64,000 bases of DNA, from contig JALDNG010000004.1 of assembly GCA_024349245.1 (NCBI GenBank), positions 1 to 64,000 of the forward strand. The letters run 5' to 3'. Shown piece after piece: positions 21,617-34,500 of the stretch. The notes under the pieces were generated by a model. That model was not told the origin of the DNA, ran no database searches, and was given only the letters and a program-made list of their open reading frames with translations. The translations under genes and the position numbers were made by a program. This stretch comes from Neodontobutis hainanensis. Lineage: Eukaryota > Chordata > Actinopteri > Gobiiformes > Odontobutidae. Numbering within the stretch: the stretch's first letter is position 1; each line of letters opens with the position of its first letter.

Positions 21617-24453
21617 ACCTGTCTGGACTTGACTAGCGTGTATTTTTTAATTACAATGTCGTTGTTTTTTAAAGTTTATGAAGTGTCTCAGGTTCTGTTC
21701 ACAATAAGATCTTTTGAATATATAATTCTGGCCTTGCACTACTTTTAGGATGAGCTGTGTTTTAGTCTGGACTTTTCAAACCCTTGGAATAGCTGACTGG
21801 TCATCTTGACGCTTTGGCGACATGAGTCTTAGGTTGTGTCCTCATTGAATTATTTATTTTATTTAAATGTATACATATTGCTTCATTTAATTTAAACTTG
21901 TCCAAATCCCTGTTCTTACCTGGTTACATCCATTTTCAGCTGGTTATGAACTGTCTTAAACCAGTTAAAGTTTATACACAGTTAAACACAGTTAAAATTA
22001 CTTGCAGTTAAAGCCCGTCAAACATATCCAAATCTAACTTGTTTAAATCCTCTTAAAACCAGTTAGTGTCCAGGTTTAGACCACATTAGACCTGTCCAAA
22101 AACAGTTTTAAAGATGGTTAAAAAGTTTCTAACTGGTTGAGGCCTGAGTTTAACCACTCAATATACATCATTAATCTGTTCAAACCCACACGAGGTCCAC
22201 TTTAAACTAGTTTAAACCTGTCTAAATCCAGTTCAAACCTGGTAAAGTCCATTTTAAACTCTGTGTTGAACCAGTTAAAGCTGATCTACACCTGGTTATA
22301 ACAAGGTTGGACGTGTTTAGAGCCGTTTCGAGACACAACTACTTACAGCTGAAGTTAAAGCATGTCGAACATATCCAATCCTAATGTAAACAATTTCAAC
22401 ATTACCTTTTTAAAACTGCAATTGTTGTAGTGTGAACGGACACAGACTTGTGTGCTTGCTGCCTGTTTGTATTTTATAAAATTGTTTGAACATTTTAAAT
22501 CTAAAATGCATAAACTTTGCTTGTTTTAATGTAGTGTCCACCTTTTGTTGATTCAGTTTTCGTTTAGTTTTAGTGTAATTTTTGGCACCTACGGTAACCC
22601 AGCAGGGACACTATTGATCACTTTAAACCAGGGGTGTCAAACATACAAGAGGGTACACTCACAGCATGTGGGATGAATTTAGAAAGTTCCATGATTACAT
22701 AAAAACATTACCTGCAATTTATAAATTAAAGTCACTGCCATTCCTAGTTTATTGTTTTAGTCGACGGACATAACACAACACTGAGACCCAGACCAGAACA
22801 GCAGATGGACGCTGGGCAACTCATTTTTGTTGTTGTTGAAATAACCCTCTGTGGCTCCTGCATTACCCAAAATGTCTTGGCCAAAAAGGAGAAATGTTGT
22901 GTACCACTTCCTGTTTATGTGTGCTTGGTTGGTACGCAGCAAGTTTCAGTCTCAGAGAATCTAATATTCTGCTCCACTTTGACACGCAGCCTTCAAAAGA
23001 ACACAACAGCAGAACAACTGAGAAGAGAGAAGATAAATGAGCTGTTAGCATTAGTCTGAGGACCTGTAGCTGAGAGCAGTGACAGTTGGCTAGTCACAAA
23101 ATAGCATTAGCATTAAGGCCATATTGTGAGAGTGAGTTGATGAACTGAGTTTATTCGGTTGTGATTGATGAAAGCACTGACATAATGTAATTGTCCTTCT
23201 TTGAACTAAAACAGAAAGAGTTGTCTTTATTTAAAGGTTATGTTATTTAACTGTTCTGACCCACGTCAATCAAATTGGGAAGTACAGTATCTGGCCCTGG
23301 AACTAAAATGAGTTTAACACTTCTGCTTTAAACATTTTACAAACAAAATTGAAAATATACATATAAACTATTGTGTTTTCAAAAATGCAGCAGAGTTTGT
23401 TTCTCTCCTTGCAGTTGTAAAAACAGGAAGTAACTGGGTTCAATTGAGCTTTAAATGTGTGTGTATTTTTTATTTAATCAAAGAGCGAGTGTTATTTTGA
23501 TGTGATTATTGACAATTCTCCGCCATGCCACTTTTTTTTCATGCTTCTGCCCTCTTAATGGACAAAAAGCCAGCAATGTATGAATACGTTTTTACCTATA
23601 CTATATGTAAGTTACAGTTCATTTTCTTTCTTGAGGAAAACACAAAAGAGCATAGGACTTTTATAGCTGATGAGAAGTGAGTCACATCGTCTTTAGGCCT
23701 TTTGTTGTTGCATGACTCAGGAAACTGTTAACAAAGCACATCCCATGATGCAACAAGGGAACAACCACTACATAATGAGCTCACAACAGTATGCGTGTTT
23801 TCTTTATTTGACTCTCACAGTTTACACTATAAACATTCGGCACAATAAAAATCCACAAAAATGGCATTTACAAGACAGTAGTAGTCGAAGTAGTCAATAG
23901 GGAATTGTCTGTGAAAAAACATAAACTTGAAATGTCTTCTAGGCTTTACTAAGAATTTTTATAAATGATTATGTTCAGTGCCCCCTTTGTCAAAATCATT
24001 GGTGACAGAAAGTATACAATAAAAGAGTGTCTATTCCAGAGATCGTTCCAAACAGTTTTCTCACCTAAAAGTCCTCACCAAAGTCTGCACTAAAAACTCT
24101 TCACAGTCTTCATTTAGTTCAGTAAGTTTTGGTTTCACTCGACACTTTTAAAAACCTCAACCATGTGATTTTCTCTGATGCTGTGTTCACTGTCGCCCTG
24201 TTTCCTGTTCAGGACGTTTACTGTGGTGAATGTGTCTCTGCAGAGGCTCATTTTACAGTTACACTGAAGAAATACAATAATCAGACTGGAGCACGGCCGA
24301 TGGAGACATGTTATTAATTCAGAGATCATACAGACTTGTTTTAAATCCCTAGAACACTCTTTAGCTGCACAGGAGCCTCTGCAGCAGAGTCGAGACAAAA
24401 ACAGACCTGACCCGAGAACGTTTCATTCAGTTACATTTCATTTATTTTGTCCT
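21617..24453. other. Intergenic between the CALHM and lectin clusters
   Basis: 3' flank of calhm5, then no recognisable gene. Bases about 21900-22400 form a degenerate low-complexity patch rich in 'ccagttaaa/gtttaaacc' words. Short frames near 22805 and 23712 show no domain. This is where the coding strand of the genes switches from + to -. Confidence 0.45.
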
Positions 24454-24853
24454 GAGCCTAAATCTGATTTGGAACATTAATATTCAATATTTGTTTAAGA
24501 GAACTGGCAAAAATCAAACTGAATTTGTGACTGGGTTGTTTTGTAAAACTGCATGATTTTGGTCAAACACTAACATTTCTGTGTTTTAGATTTTCTCAGA
24601 GTACATCTGTCTATATCTATGTTTACTTCAAGACAAAGAACACACTAATGTACAACATGTTACCAAAGAAGCCTCTGTCTCAGGACTTTGAATTTTTGTC
24701 TTTTACTTTTTGTCTCCGTTTCATGTTTACATTATTTTTGGAGCTGTGTTTGAATAATGACAGGCTCTTTTCTCTGGGATCTGTTCATTATACATATAAC
24801 AATATCATAATAATAAAAAATAAAAAAATCTATCATAGTTTCAAAACACACAG
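24454..24853 (-). other. 3' flank of lectin gene A
   Basis: Downstream of the lectin stop codon. It is shared with the flanks of gene B (about 44710-45480, split by a SINE) and gene C (about 61040-61500), for example 'gggttgttttgtaaaactgcatgat' in two halves and 'attatacatataacaatatcataataat'. It shows that the duplicated unit extends beyond the coding exons. Gene A lacks the open downstream block that B and C keep. Confidence 0.6.
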
Positions 24854-25895
24854 TTATACTTTTAGGAGTGCTTTGCTTTCACAGATGAATTTATTCTGCA
24901 TGATATTTTCTGCAGGATCCCAGCTCTCGCTCAGAGGTTGGTTTGGAATCATCAACGCTTTAGGACCAGACGTACCCCAATCCTTCTTCATCCAGAACCT
25001 TTCAAACAGAAAAAACAGTGTTTTGTTCCTGTTAAAAAGAAGCTTCAAAAGTGTGACTACAGAGCTCTTAAACAAGGAAACAGGAAAAGACTTGTCTTTA
25101 ATTCCAAATGAAGTTACCAGTGCTGCAGCTAATTTAAAATATACAGTGTTTTATTCTGTGACAGCTCTGGGCCCTGTCCTCTGAAGCTGGATCAGGAGGT
25201 TAAAGGTCAGCTCAGGGTTAACTCTGGGTTTTCAGTTTCAGAAGCTGCTTCACTTTCTCTCGAGGTAGATCTCTTTGGAAACTTATGCTGAACAGCTAAC
25301 CTCCCCCGGAGCAGGTTAAGATCCAGGTGGAGGATACAAATGGGTTTTATTGTCTGCATTATGTTGAGATCCACTGATAGACTGTGATTTTAATGCAACA
25401 TGTAAATAAAATGTGTGTCCGACCCATATTTACAGCATCAGCTCTACTTAAAATCCATTTAAAATCCATTTAGACTCTTTCATCTTAGACTTCAGAGAAG
25501 TCCTGTCATCTTAGTTTATTTTGTAAATGACCCGACTCACCTCAGAGTGTCTGTCTGTCCATCGACCCAGACCCAGCTGTTGTTGGAGTTTTGAGACAAA
25601 CCAATCCAAAATCCATGATACATATCCCAGTAATTCTGTATATGATTATAAATGAACACCTGTAAATGACACCAAACAGAAGTTACTCCACTTTACTTTT
25701 ACTCAGACTTGTTTTAAAGAAAATCTGAGCTCACCTGTTCCTCCAGTGACTCTATAACCACCAGGTCTGAGATGGGGTTTAAAGTTTTACAGTACGTCTG
25801 ACTCTGGTTCCATGATTTCCAGGGTGATGCCTCATTAAAGAAGAAGTAACAGTGGTCCTTGAAGTTGATCCATCCACTGAGACACGGCTGACACT
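24854..25895 (-). CDS. Gene A lectin-domain exons (three)
   Basis: Exons 25895-25735 (161 nt), 25659-25541 (119 nt) and 24998-24854 (145 nt with stop). They read CQPCLSGWINFKDHCYFFF, then QTYCKTLNPISDLVVIESLEEQ, WIGLSQNSNNSWVWVDG and FICESK, the three-exon layout of group II/V lectin domains. The WIGL and WVWVDG core and the outer disulfide cysteines (QTYC, FICE) are present. The inner cysteine pair usual between WVDG and FICE is absent, and no EPN or QPD calcium/sugar motif is seen, so calcium-dependent sugar binding is unlikely. The same losses occur in gene C and gene B. Confidence 0.85.
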
Positions 25896-28509
25896 CTGGA
25901 TTTAAATAAAGCAGAAAAAATTAAGATTCGTAGTTTCTTCTATCCGCTCGAACCAATGAGAGCTTTCAGAAGATTACAATCAGCCAGGACTCACGTCTTT
26001 GTGGACAGAAGCTGTTCACAGAGAAATTATCAAACATCATAATGACTCCGAGCGTCCAGTTGAGGCTGTCCCTCTGTCGGCTCAGGTCCTGGGTCAGGTT
26101 CAGCAGCAGGTTCTTCTCTCTGGACAGAATCTGGGTCCTGTTTTCCAGATCAGACTTCTGCTGCATCAATTGCTCGGTGATGTTCTGCAGGACGTCCCTC
26201 TGTCGACTCAGATCCTGGGTCAGGTTCAGCAGCTCACTCTTCTCTGTGGACAGAAGCTGGGTCCTGTTTTCCAGATCAGACTTCTGCTGCATCAACTGGT
26301 CGGTGCTGTTCTGCAGGACGTCCCTCTGTCGACTCAGGTCCTGGGTCAGGTTCAGCAGCTCACTCTTCTCTGTGGACAGAAGCTGGGTCCTGTTTTCCAG
26401 ATCAGACTTCTGCTGCATCAACTGCTCGGTGCTGTTCTGCAGGACGTCATTCTGTCGGCTCAGGTCCTGGGTTAGGTTCTCCAGATCAGACTTCTGTTCC
26501 ATCAGCTGCTCGGTTCCGTTCTGCAGGTCATCCCTCTGTCGGCTTAGGTCCTGGGTCAGGTTCAGCAGCACGTTCTTCTCTCTGGACAGAAGCTGGGTCC
26601 TGTTCTCCAGCTCAGACTTCTGCTCCATCAGCTGCTGGTTTTCTGTTCTCTGATTGGTCATTGTTATGACCACTACAGAGAGAAGGAACAGGTCTTTTTT
26701 AGATCAAACTCAGGTCTGGTTATTGTTCTACTGTTGTTGTGTGATTGTTTGAATTAATTTCATAAATAAAGTAGGGCACATTTTGTTTGTACTGTAGAGA
26801 TTAATCAGCAGCACCATAAAGTTTACAGGTTATGTTTAATTGTTTAGTGGCGACACATTGTTTAGCACTGTCTCCTCACAACAAGAAGGTCCAGGACAGG
26901 GCTGAGACGGGGTTTAGAGTTTTACAGTACGTCTGACTCTGGTTCCATGATTTCCAGGATGATTCCTCATTAAAGAAGAAGTAACAGTGGTCCTTGAAGG
27001 GGATCCATCCACTGAGACATGGCTGACACTCTGGATTTAAATAAAAACATTCAGATGTAGTTTCTGTTATCCGCTCGAACCATTGAGGGCTTTCAGAAGA
27101 TTACAATGAACCAGGACTCACGTTTTTGTGGACAGAAGCTGTTCACAGGGAAATTATCAAACATCATGATGACTCCGAGCGTCCAATTGAGACTGTCCCT
27201 CTGTCGGCTCAGGTCCTGGGTCAGGTTCAGCAGCATGTTCTTCTCCCTGGACAGAATCTGGGTCCTGTTCTCCAGCTCAGACTTCTGCTCCATCAGCTGC
27301 TCGGTGCTGTTCTGCAGGACGTCCCTCTGTCGGCTCAGATCCTGGGTCAGGTTCAGCAGCTCACTCTTCTCTGTGGACAGAAGCTGGGTCCTGTTTTCCA
27401 GATCAGACTTCTGCTGCATCAACTGGTCGGTGCTGTTCTGCAGGACGCCCCTCTGTCGACTCAGGTCCTGGGTCAGGTTCAGCAGCTCACTCTTCTCTGT
27501 GGACAGAAGCTGGGTCCTGTTTTCCAGATCAGACTTCTGCTGCATCAACTGCTCGGTGCTGTTCTGCAGGACGTCATTCTGTCGGCTCAGGTCCTGGGTT
27601 AGGTTCTCCAGATCAGACTTCTGTTCCATCAGCTGCTCGGTTCCGTTCTGCAGGTCATCCCTCTGTCGGCTTAGGTCCTGGGTCAGGTTCAGCAGCACGT
27701 TCTTCTCTCTGGACAGAAGCTGGGTCCTGTTCTCCAGCTCAGACTTCTGCTCCATCAGCTGCTGGTTTTCTGTTCTCTGATTGGTCATTGTTATGACCAC
27801 TACAGAGAGAAGGAACAGGTCTTTTTTAGATCAAACTCAGGTCTGGTTATTGTTCTACTGTTGTTGTGTGATTGTTTGAATTAATTTCATAAATAAAGTA
27901 GGGCACATTTTGTTTGTACTGTAGAGATTAATCAGCAGCACCATAAAGTTTACAGGTTATGTTTAATTGTTTAGTGGCGACACATTGTTTAGCACTGTCT
28001 CCTCACAACAAGAAGGTCCAGGACAGGGCTGTGAGGAGTTTGCACGTTCTCTTTTAGCTTGGGTGGGTACTCCAGCAGGTTTTACCCAGCAAAACATGCT
28101 ATAGTCTCCGGTTAGTCACATTCCTGACGATTCGTAAGATTTTAAAAAATAAATTATTTTTATAAAAATAATAATATAATAAAAAGAAAAATAATAATTT
28201 GTGTATCATTACTTAAACAACGACTCGTGTTGAAACTCACAGTAGACGAGGACAGAGATGCTCAGCAGCAGCAGCACACAGACAACCACCAGAACTGCCT
28301 TTTTATCTCCTGTTGGAGCAGAACATATGAGGTCACTATGGTTCTTTCACAAACACAAAGTCTCCTGCATGAGGTGAGACTGACCAACACTTTCTACGAC
28401 AAAGGACTTTCCAAATTGTCAGCAGTGAGACTCCAGTGGAACATGTTCAGAATCAGACCAAACAGAACCAGGCTCTAGTTTGTTTGTGATAATACATTTA
28501 GAGATACTT

Positions 28510-28543
<34 letters not shown>

Positions 28544-31494
28544 AAGTATATATATATAGAGATTGGGTATGAAGCCCCAATAAGTGCAATAACGCTGAAC
28601 GAGGCAGCGACTGACCTGAAAGACAAGATCATGGCGAGAATGAATGAAAGGCAACCCCGACGCCAACTACAACGGCTAAGTGAAGTACCATCGGAAAGTC
28701 TCCTAGAAGATGTGAATGCAGCATTGAGAGCGATCCCTACCGCAACCATCACTGAAACCAATGAGCTGATATACACCTCAGCAGCAGTGATCCTCGAGAT
28801 GCTTGGCTATAAGAGCAACCATGGGAGCAACATGGATCACTGAATGCTTGGTAAACAATACCCACCATGGAAACAAAGGCTGGAGGCTAAAATCAAGAAG
28901 GCACGGAGAGAAGTGAGCCAACTGACAGAGGCCAAGAAAGGTGCAATGAGAAAACAAGTACCCAATAGGTACAACCAGATGCCAATACCTGAAGCACTTG
29001 AAACTGCCAAACAAAGGCTCCAAGCCTTGGCCAGCCGCCTAAAGAGGTACACAAGAGAAAATGAAGCCAGAAGAATAAACCGGCTGTTCGCAACTCAACC
29101 TGCGAAAGTGTACGCTCAGTGGCAGGGTAATAATAACAGCAGAGCCGACCCACCAAGGCTGGAAACTGAACAATACTGGAAAAATATATGGGAGAGAGAG
29201 GCATCACACAACAGCAGTGCACAGTGGCTGGTGGCTCTGAGAGAGGACCACAGCAACCTCCCTGAACAGAATCCAGTTACCATCACAGAGGCAGACGTTC
29301 AAGAAAGAGTCTCAGGTATGAAAAACTGGACAGCACCGGGCCCTGACAGAATCCACACCTACTGGCTAAAGAAGTTCACTGCACTCCACGAGCGCCTTGC
29401 AGCACAAATGAACCAGCTGCTAAGGGATGGGACGCACCCTGAATGGCTAACCGAAGGGCGTACAATCCTGATCCTGAAGGATCCCACAAAGGGTACAGTG
29501 CCATCCAACTATCGGCCAATAACCTGTCTCTCCACAACATGGAAGCTCATGTCAGGCATCATCGCGGCTAAGATAAGTGGGCACATGGATCAATACATGA
29601 GCAAAGCACAGAAGGGCATCGGAAAAGAAACCAGAGGAGCCAAACACCAACTCCTGGTTGACAGAACAGTCACCCAAGACTGCAGAACCCGACACACCAA
29701 CCTGTGCACTGCCTGGATTGATTACAAGAAAGCATATGACTCAATGCCACACACATGGATCACTGAATGCTTGGAGATGTACAACATCAACAGGACTATA
29801 AGACACTTCATTGCAAAATCGATGAGGCTATGGAAAACCACCCTTGAGGCCAATGGAAAGCCACTTGCACAAGTATCCATCAAATGTGGCATATACCAAG
29901 GAGATGCTCTGTCCCCACTGCTGTTCTGCATAGGTCTGAACCCGCTCAGCCAAATAATCAACAAGACTGGCTATGGATACCGACTCAGGAATGGGGCCAC
30001 CATCAGTCACCTCCTCTACATGGATGACATCAAGCTATACGCTAAGAGCGAGCGGGACATTGACTCACTGATCCACACCACCAGGATCTACAGCTCTGAC
30101 ATTGGGATGTCATTCGGGCTTGAGAAGTGTAGTCGAATGGTGACAAAGAGAGGGAAGGTAGTCCACACAGAAGGGGTCTCACTACCAGAAGGAACAATAG
30201 CAGACATTGAGGATGGTTACAAGTACCTTGGAATACCACAGGCAAATGGCAACCTTGAAGAGGTAACAAGGAAAACAGCAACTGCCAAATACCTCCAACG
30301 AGTAAGGCAAGTCTTAAGAAGTCAGCTCAATGGCAAGAACAAGGCACGGGCAATAAACAGCTACGCCCTGCCAGTGATCAGATACCCTGCAGGAATAATA
30401 AGGTGGCCAAAGGAAGAGATACAGACCACAGACGTTAAGACACGAAAGCTCCTCACCATGCATGGAGGGTTCCATCCCAAATCCAGCACCCTGAGACTGT
30501 ACGCTAGCCGTAAGGAAGGCGGCCGTGGACTAGTGAGTGTGAGAGCCACTATCCAGGATGAAACATCCAAGATCCACAAGTACATCAAAGATAAGGCCCC
30601 GACAGATGACGTGCTTAGTGAATGTCTCAGGCAATGGGGAACAGAGGAAGAGGAGCTGGAGGAGGGACCATCATGGGAGGACAAACCCCTACATGGGATG
30701 TACCACCGAAACATATCTGAAGTGGCTGATATCAAGAAATCCTACCAATGGCTAGAACGGGCCGGACTGAAGGACAGCACAGAGGCACTCATCATGGCTG
30801 CACGGGAACAAGCCCTGAGCACAAGAGCAATAGAGGCCCAGATCTACCACACCAGACAAGACCCAAGGTGTAGGCTGTGCAAACAGGCCCCTGAGACAAT
30901 CCAACACTTAACTGCAGGGTGTAAGATGCTGGCAGGGAAAGCATACATGGAACGCCATAACCAAGTGGCTGGCATAGTGTACAGGAACATCTGCACGGAG
31001 AACGGACTGGAAACCCCAAGGTCAAAGTGGAAAACACCTCCAAAGGTGGTAGAGAATGACCGAGCCAAGATCCTGTGGGACTTCCAGATTCAGACTGACA
31101 GAATGGTAATGGCGAACCAACCAGACATCGTGGTGGTGGACAAACAGCAGAGGAAAGCCGTTGTGGTTGATGTGGCAATACCAAGTGATTGCAACATCAG
31201 GAAAAAGGAACATGAGAAACTAGAGAAATACCGAGGGCTCAGAGAAGAGCTAGAAAAGACTTGGAAGGTGAAGGCGACAGTGGTGCCCGTGGTCATCGGA
31301 GCACTCGGGGCAGTAACCCCCAAACTGGAAGAGTGGCTACAGCAGATCCCTGGAAGAACACCAGACATCTCGGTCCAGAAAAGTGCAGTACTAGGAACAG
31401 CAAAGATACTGCAGAACCCTCAAGCTTCCAGGCCTCTGGTAGAGGACCCGAGCTCGAAGGATGAGACCACCCGCGGAGGGTGAAGGACAAAGTT

Positions 31495-31537
<43 letters not shown>

Positions 31538-34500
31538 GCTTTTAACCAGTTACCTTTTTTATTGTAATTTTTTTTGCATCTAATTGCAGATTATTTATAC
31601 AGCAGAATTCATACACTGGGTTTATATAAAGCGATGTACAGAAATTAAAGAATAATTTTAAATACACAGACAATAATTGGAATAAGAAACAAACAAATTC
31701 TTTGAAGATAGGTTTTTAAGATAAGTGCAGGTAGAACACTTTAATATTATCTTTACTGACTGTAGACGGAGCAAATCGATTCCCGCTTTTCTTACAGTTC
31801 ATACTGTCATTGTGTCCTTGGGCAAGACACTTAACCCTCCTTGCCTCCAGTGACACAGCTCTGGTATGAATGTTGGGACAACGGATTGAAATTAGCCTAA
31901 GGCTACATTGTGGCATGTTTACATTCATGTTGTTGTGTCTCATGTACACTCACCTGAGGGATTATAAGGAACACCTGTTCAATTTCTTATTAATGCAAGA
32001 ATTGAATCAACCAATCACATGTCAGTTGCTTCAGGTCATTTAGGGGTGTGGTCCTGGTCAAGACAATCTCCTGAACTCCAAAGTGAATGTACGAATGGGA
32101 AAGAAAGGTGATTTAAGCAGTTTTGAGCGTGGCATGGTTGTTGGTGCCAGACTGGCCGGTCTGAGTATTTCACAACCAGCTCTGTTACTGGGATTTTCAC
32201 GCACAACCATTTCTATGGTTTACAAAGAATGGTGTGAAAAGGGAAAAACATCCAGTCTGCGTCAGTCCTGTGGGAGAAAATGCCTTGTTGATGCTAGAGG
32301 TCAGAGGAGAATGGGCCGACTGATTCAAGCTGATCGAAGAGCAACTTTGACTGAAATAACCACTCAAAACAACCGAGGTATGCAGCAAAGCATTTGTGAA
32401 GGCACAACACAACCTTGAGGCGGATGGACTACAACAGCAGAAGACCCCACCGGGTACCACTCATCTCCACTACAAACAGGAAAAAGAGGCTACAGTTTGC
32501 TTGAAGTCATGTTTCCTGGTCTGATGAGTCTGATTTCTGTTGAGACATTCAGATGGTAGAGTCAGAATTCGGCGTAAACAGAATGAGAACATGGATCCAT
32601 CATGCCTTGTTACCACTATGCAGGCTGCTGGTGCTGGTGGTGGTGTAATGGTGTGGCCCCTTAGTGCCAATTGGGCATTGTTTAAATGCCACGGCCGACC
32701 TGAGCATTGTTTCTGACCATGTCCATCCCTTTATGACCACCATGTACTTATCCTCTGATGGATACTTCCAGCAGGATAATGCACCATGTCACAAAGCTTG
32801 AATCATGTAAAATTGGTTTCTTGAACATGACAATGAGTTCACTGAACTAAAATGGCCCCCACAGTCACCAGATCTCAAATCAATAGAGCATCTTTGGGAT
32901 GTGGTGGAACAGGATCTTCGTGCCCTGGATGTGCATCCCACAAATCTCCATCAACTGCAACATGCTATCCTATCAATATGGGCCAACATTTCTAAAGAAT
33001 GTTTTCAGCACCTCGTTGAATCAACGTAGAATTAAGGCAGTTCTGAAGGAGAAAGGGGGTCAAACACAGTATTGGTATGGTGTTCCCAATAATCCTTTAG
33101 GTGAGTGTATGTTCATTTACATGCACTTTCCCAATCAAATAAAATTAATTAATTAATTAATAAATGGAATACTCGAGTCCTGGACTCAGACTCAAGTCGA
33201 GTCATTAGGTCATTTTTGTGACTCGTGACTCGATTCAAGGTAAGACAAAATGACTAGACTTGGACTCAGACTTGAACACTGAGGACTTAAAAGTGACTTA
33301 AACTCAAAAACTGGTGACTCGACTACAACACTGGGCGGAGCTAAAGAGAGAGGTTTTTAAAATCCTCTTGAACATGGTTAAAGTTGATGCTGTTCCAGGT
33401 TTTTGCTGCATGAAACTTAAACACTGCTTCACCCTGTTTAGTTCTAACTCTGGGCTCGAGCAGACGCCTGTCCCAGATGTTCTCAGAGTCCGAGGAGGTT
33501 CATAAGGAACTGTCAATATTCTGCTGCTAAAACCATTTAGAGACTTGTAAACCAGCACTGCTGTTTTAAAGTCTATTCTCTGAGCAAAAGGAAGCCAGTG
33601 CAGAGATTTTAAAACTGGACTGACGTGGTTGTACTTCCTGGTTTTGTTTAGAACCCGAGCAATTGACTTAATGTGACTGGGGAATTTCAAGTCTTTCGAG
33701 TCCATGATGACCCCTAGATTTAACCTGATTTTTAGATTTTAGAGAAAGAGACTCGAGGTGACTGCTGATACTTTTCCTTTGTTTCTGTTCCAAAGATGAT
33801 TAGTTCAGTCTTGTTTCTGTTCAGTTGGAGACAGTGACAGTGAATGGATTGGTCCATTTTCAGCTGCTGTGAGTAAAATGTAAATCTGAGTATCATCTTC
33901 AAAATTATGGTAGGATACGTCACAGCTGTGTATTATTTGGCCTAAAGAAAGCATGTAAAGATTAAATAATAGGGGTCTCCAGATAGACCCTTGTGGAATA
34001 CCCCATGTTAGCACCATTTGGCAGAACTGATAAAGTCTCTTGGAATTAGAGAGAAGAAAATGTCTTCATCTTAAAAACTGAGTCCAGATGCTTTTACTTC
34101 AACCTTTTTTTCATTGCATTTAGTGAAAACTAATTCTAGGGGAAATTAAGCTAAGGGTTTGTTAATTTGTTCACTTGAGCAAACAAGACACAAGAGTTGT
34201 TACTGCTTATGTTGATCCCTGAGAAAAATATTTCTTATGCTTTTTGCAATCTTTAAATTAAGACATACACATTCTATTTGTATATTTTATAATAAATTAA
34301 GAGTTTGATTTACACAATTTTATTTTGGCTTTTTGGCATTCTCTTTTCTGTGCCCTGACAGACTGCATTAATGAATATTAAGTTGTTGAAATGGATTAAG
34401 AGACGTATGCATAAAAATTAAATCAGTAATGTTTTTTGAAGCAATTTTTTTTTAAATTTGTAATGAACATTTTTTTTGTCTTTAATATCTGAAGAGGGTA

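Noticed and set aside
22805..23059. 84-codon + frame between the clusters
   Set aside because: No recognisable domain, overlaps an equally long frame on the other strand, and is flanked by noncoding-looking sequence.
24648..25184. 178-codon + strand frame
   Set aside because: Overlaps the last lectin exon of gene A on the other strand; the lectin exon is conserved in three copies and has a correct acceptor, this frame has no domain.
26042..27780. Long + strand frames of about 158-224 codons over the stalk exons (for example SWVRFSS repeats)
   Set aside because: They are antisense shadows of the 42-bp repeats. The minus strand has splice sites, consistent phases and joins to membrane and lectin exons; the + frames have none.
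29722..31490. Several minus-strand frames of 60-130 codons opposite the Dong/R4-like ORF
   Set aside because: Antisense shadows of an 879-codon frame with ordered reverse transcriptase and endonuclease motifs.
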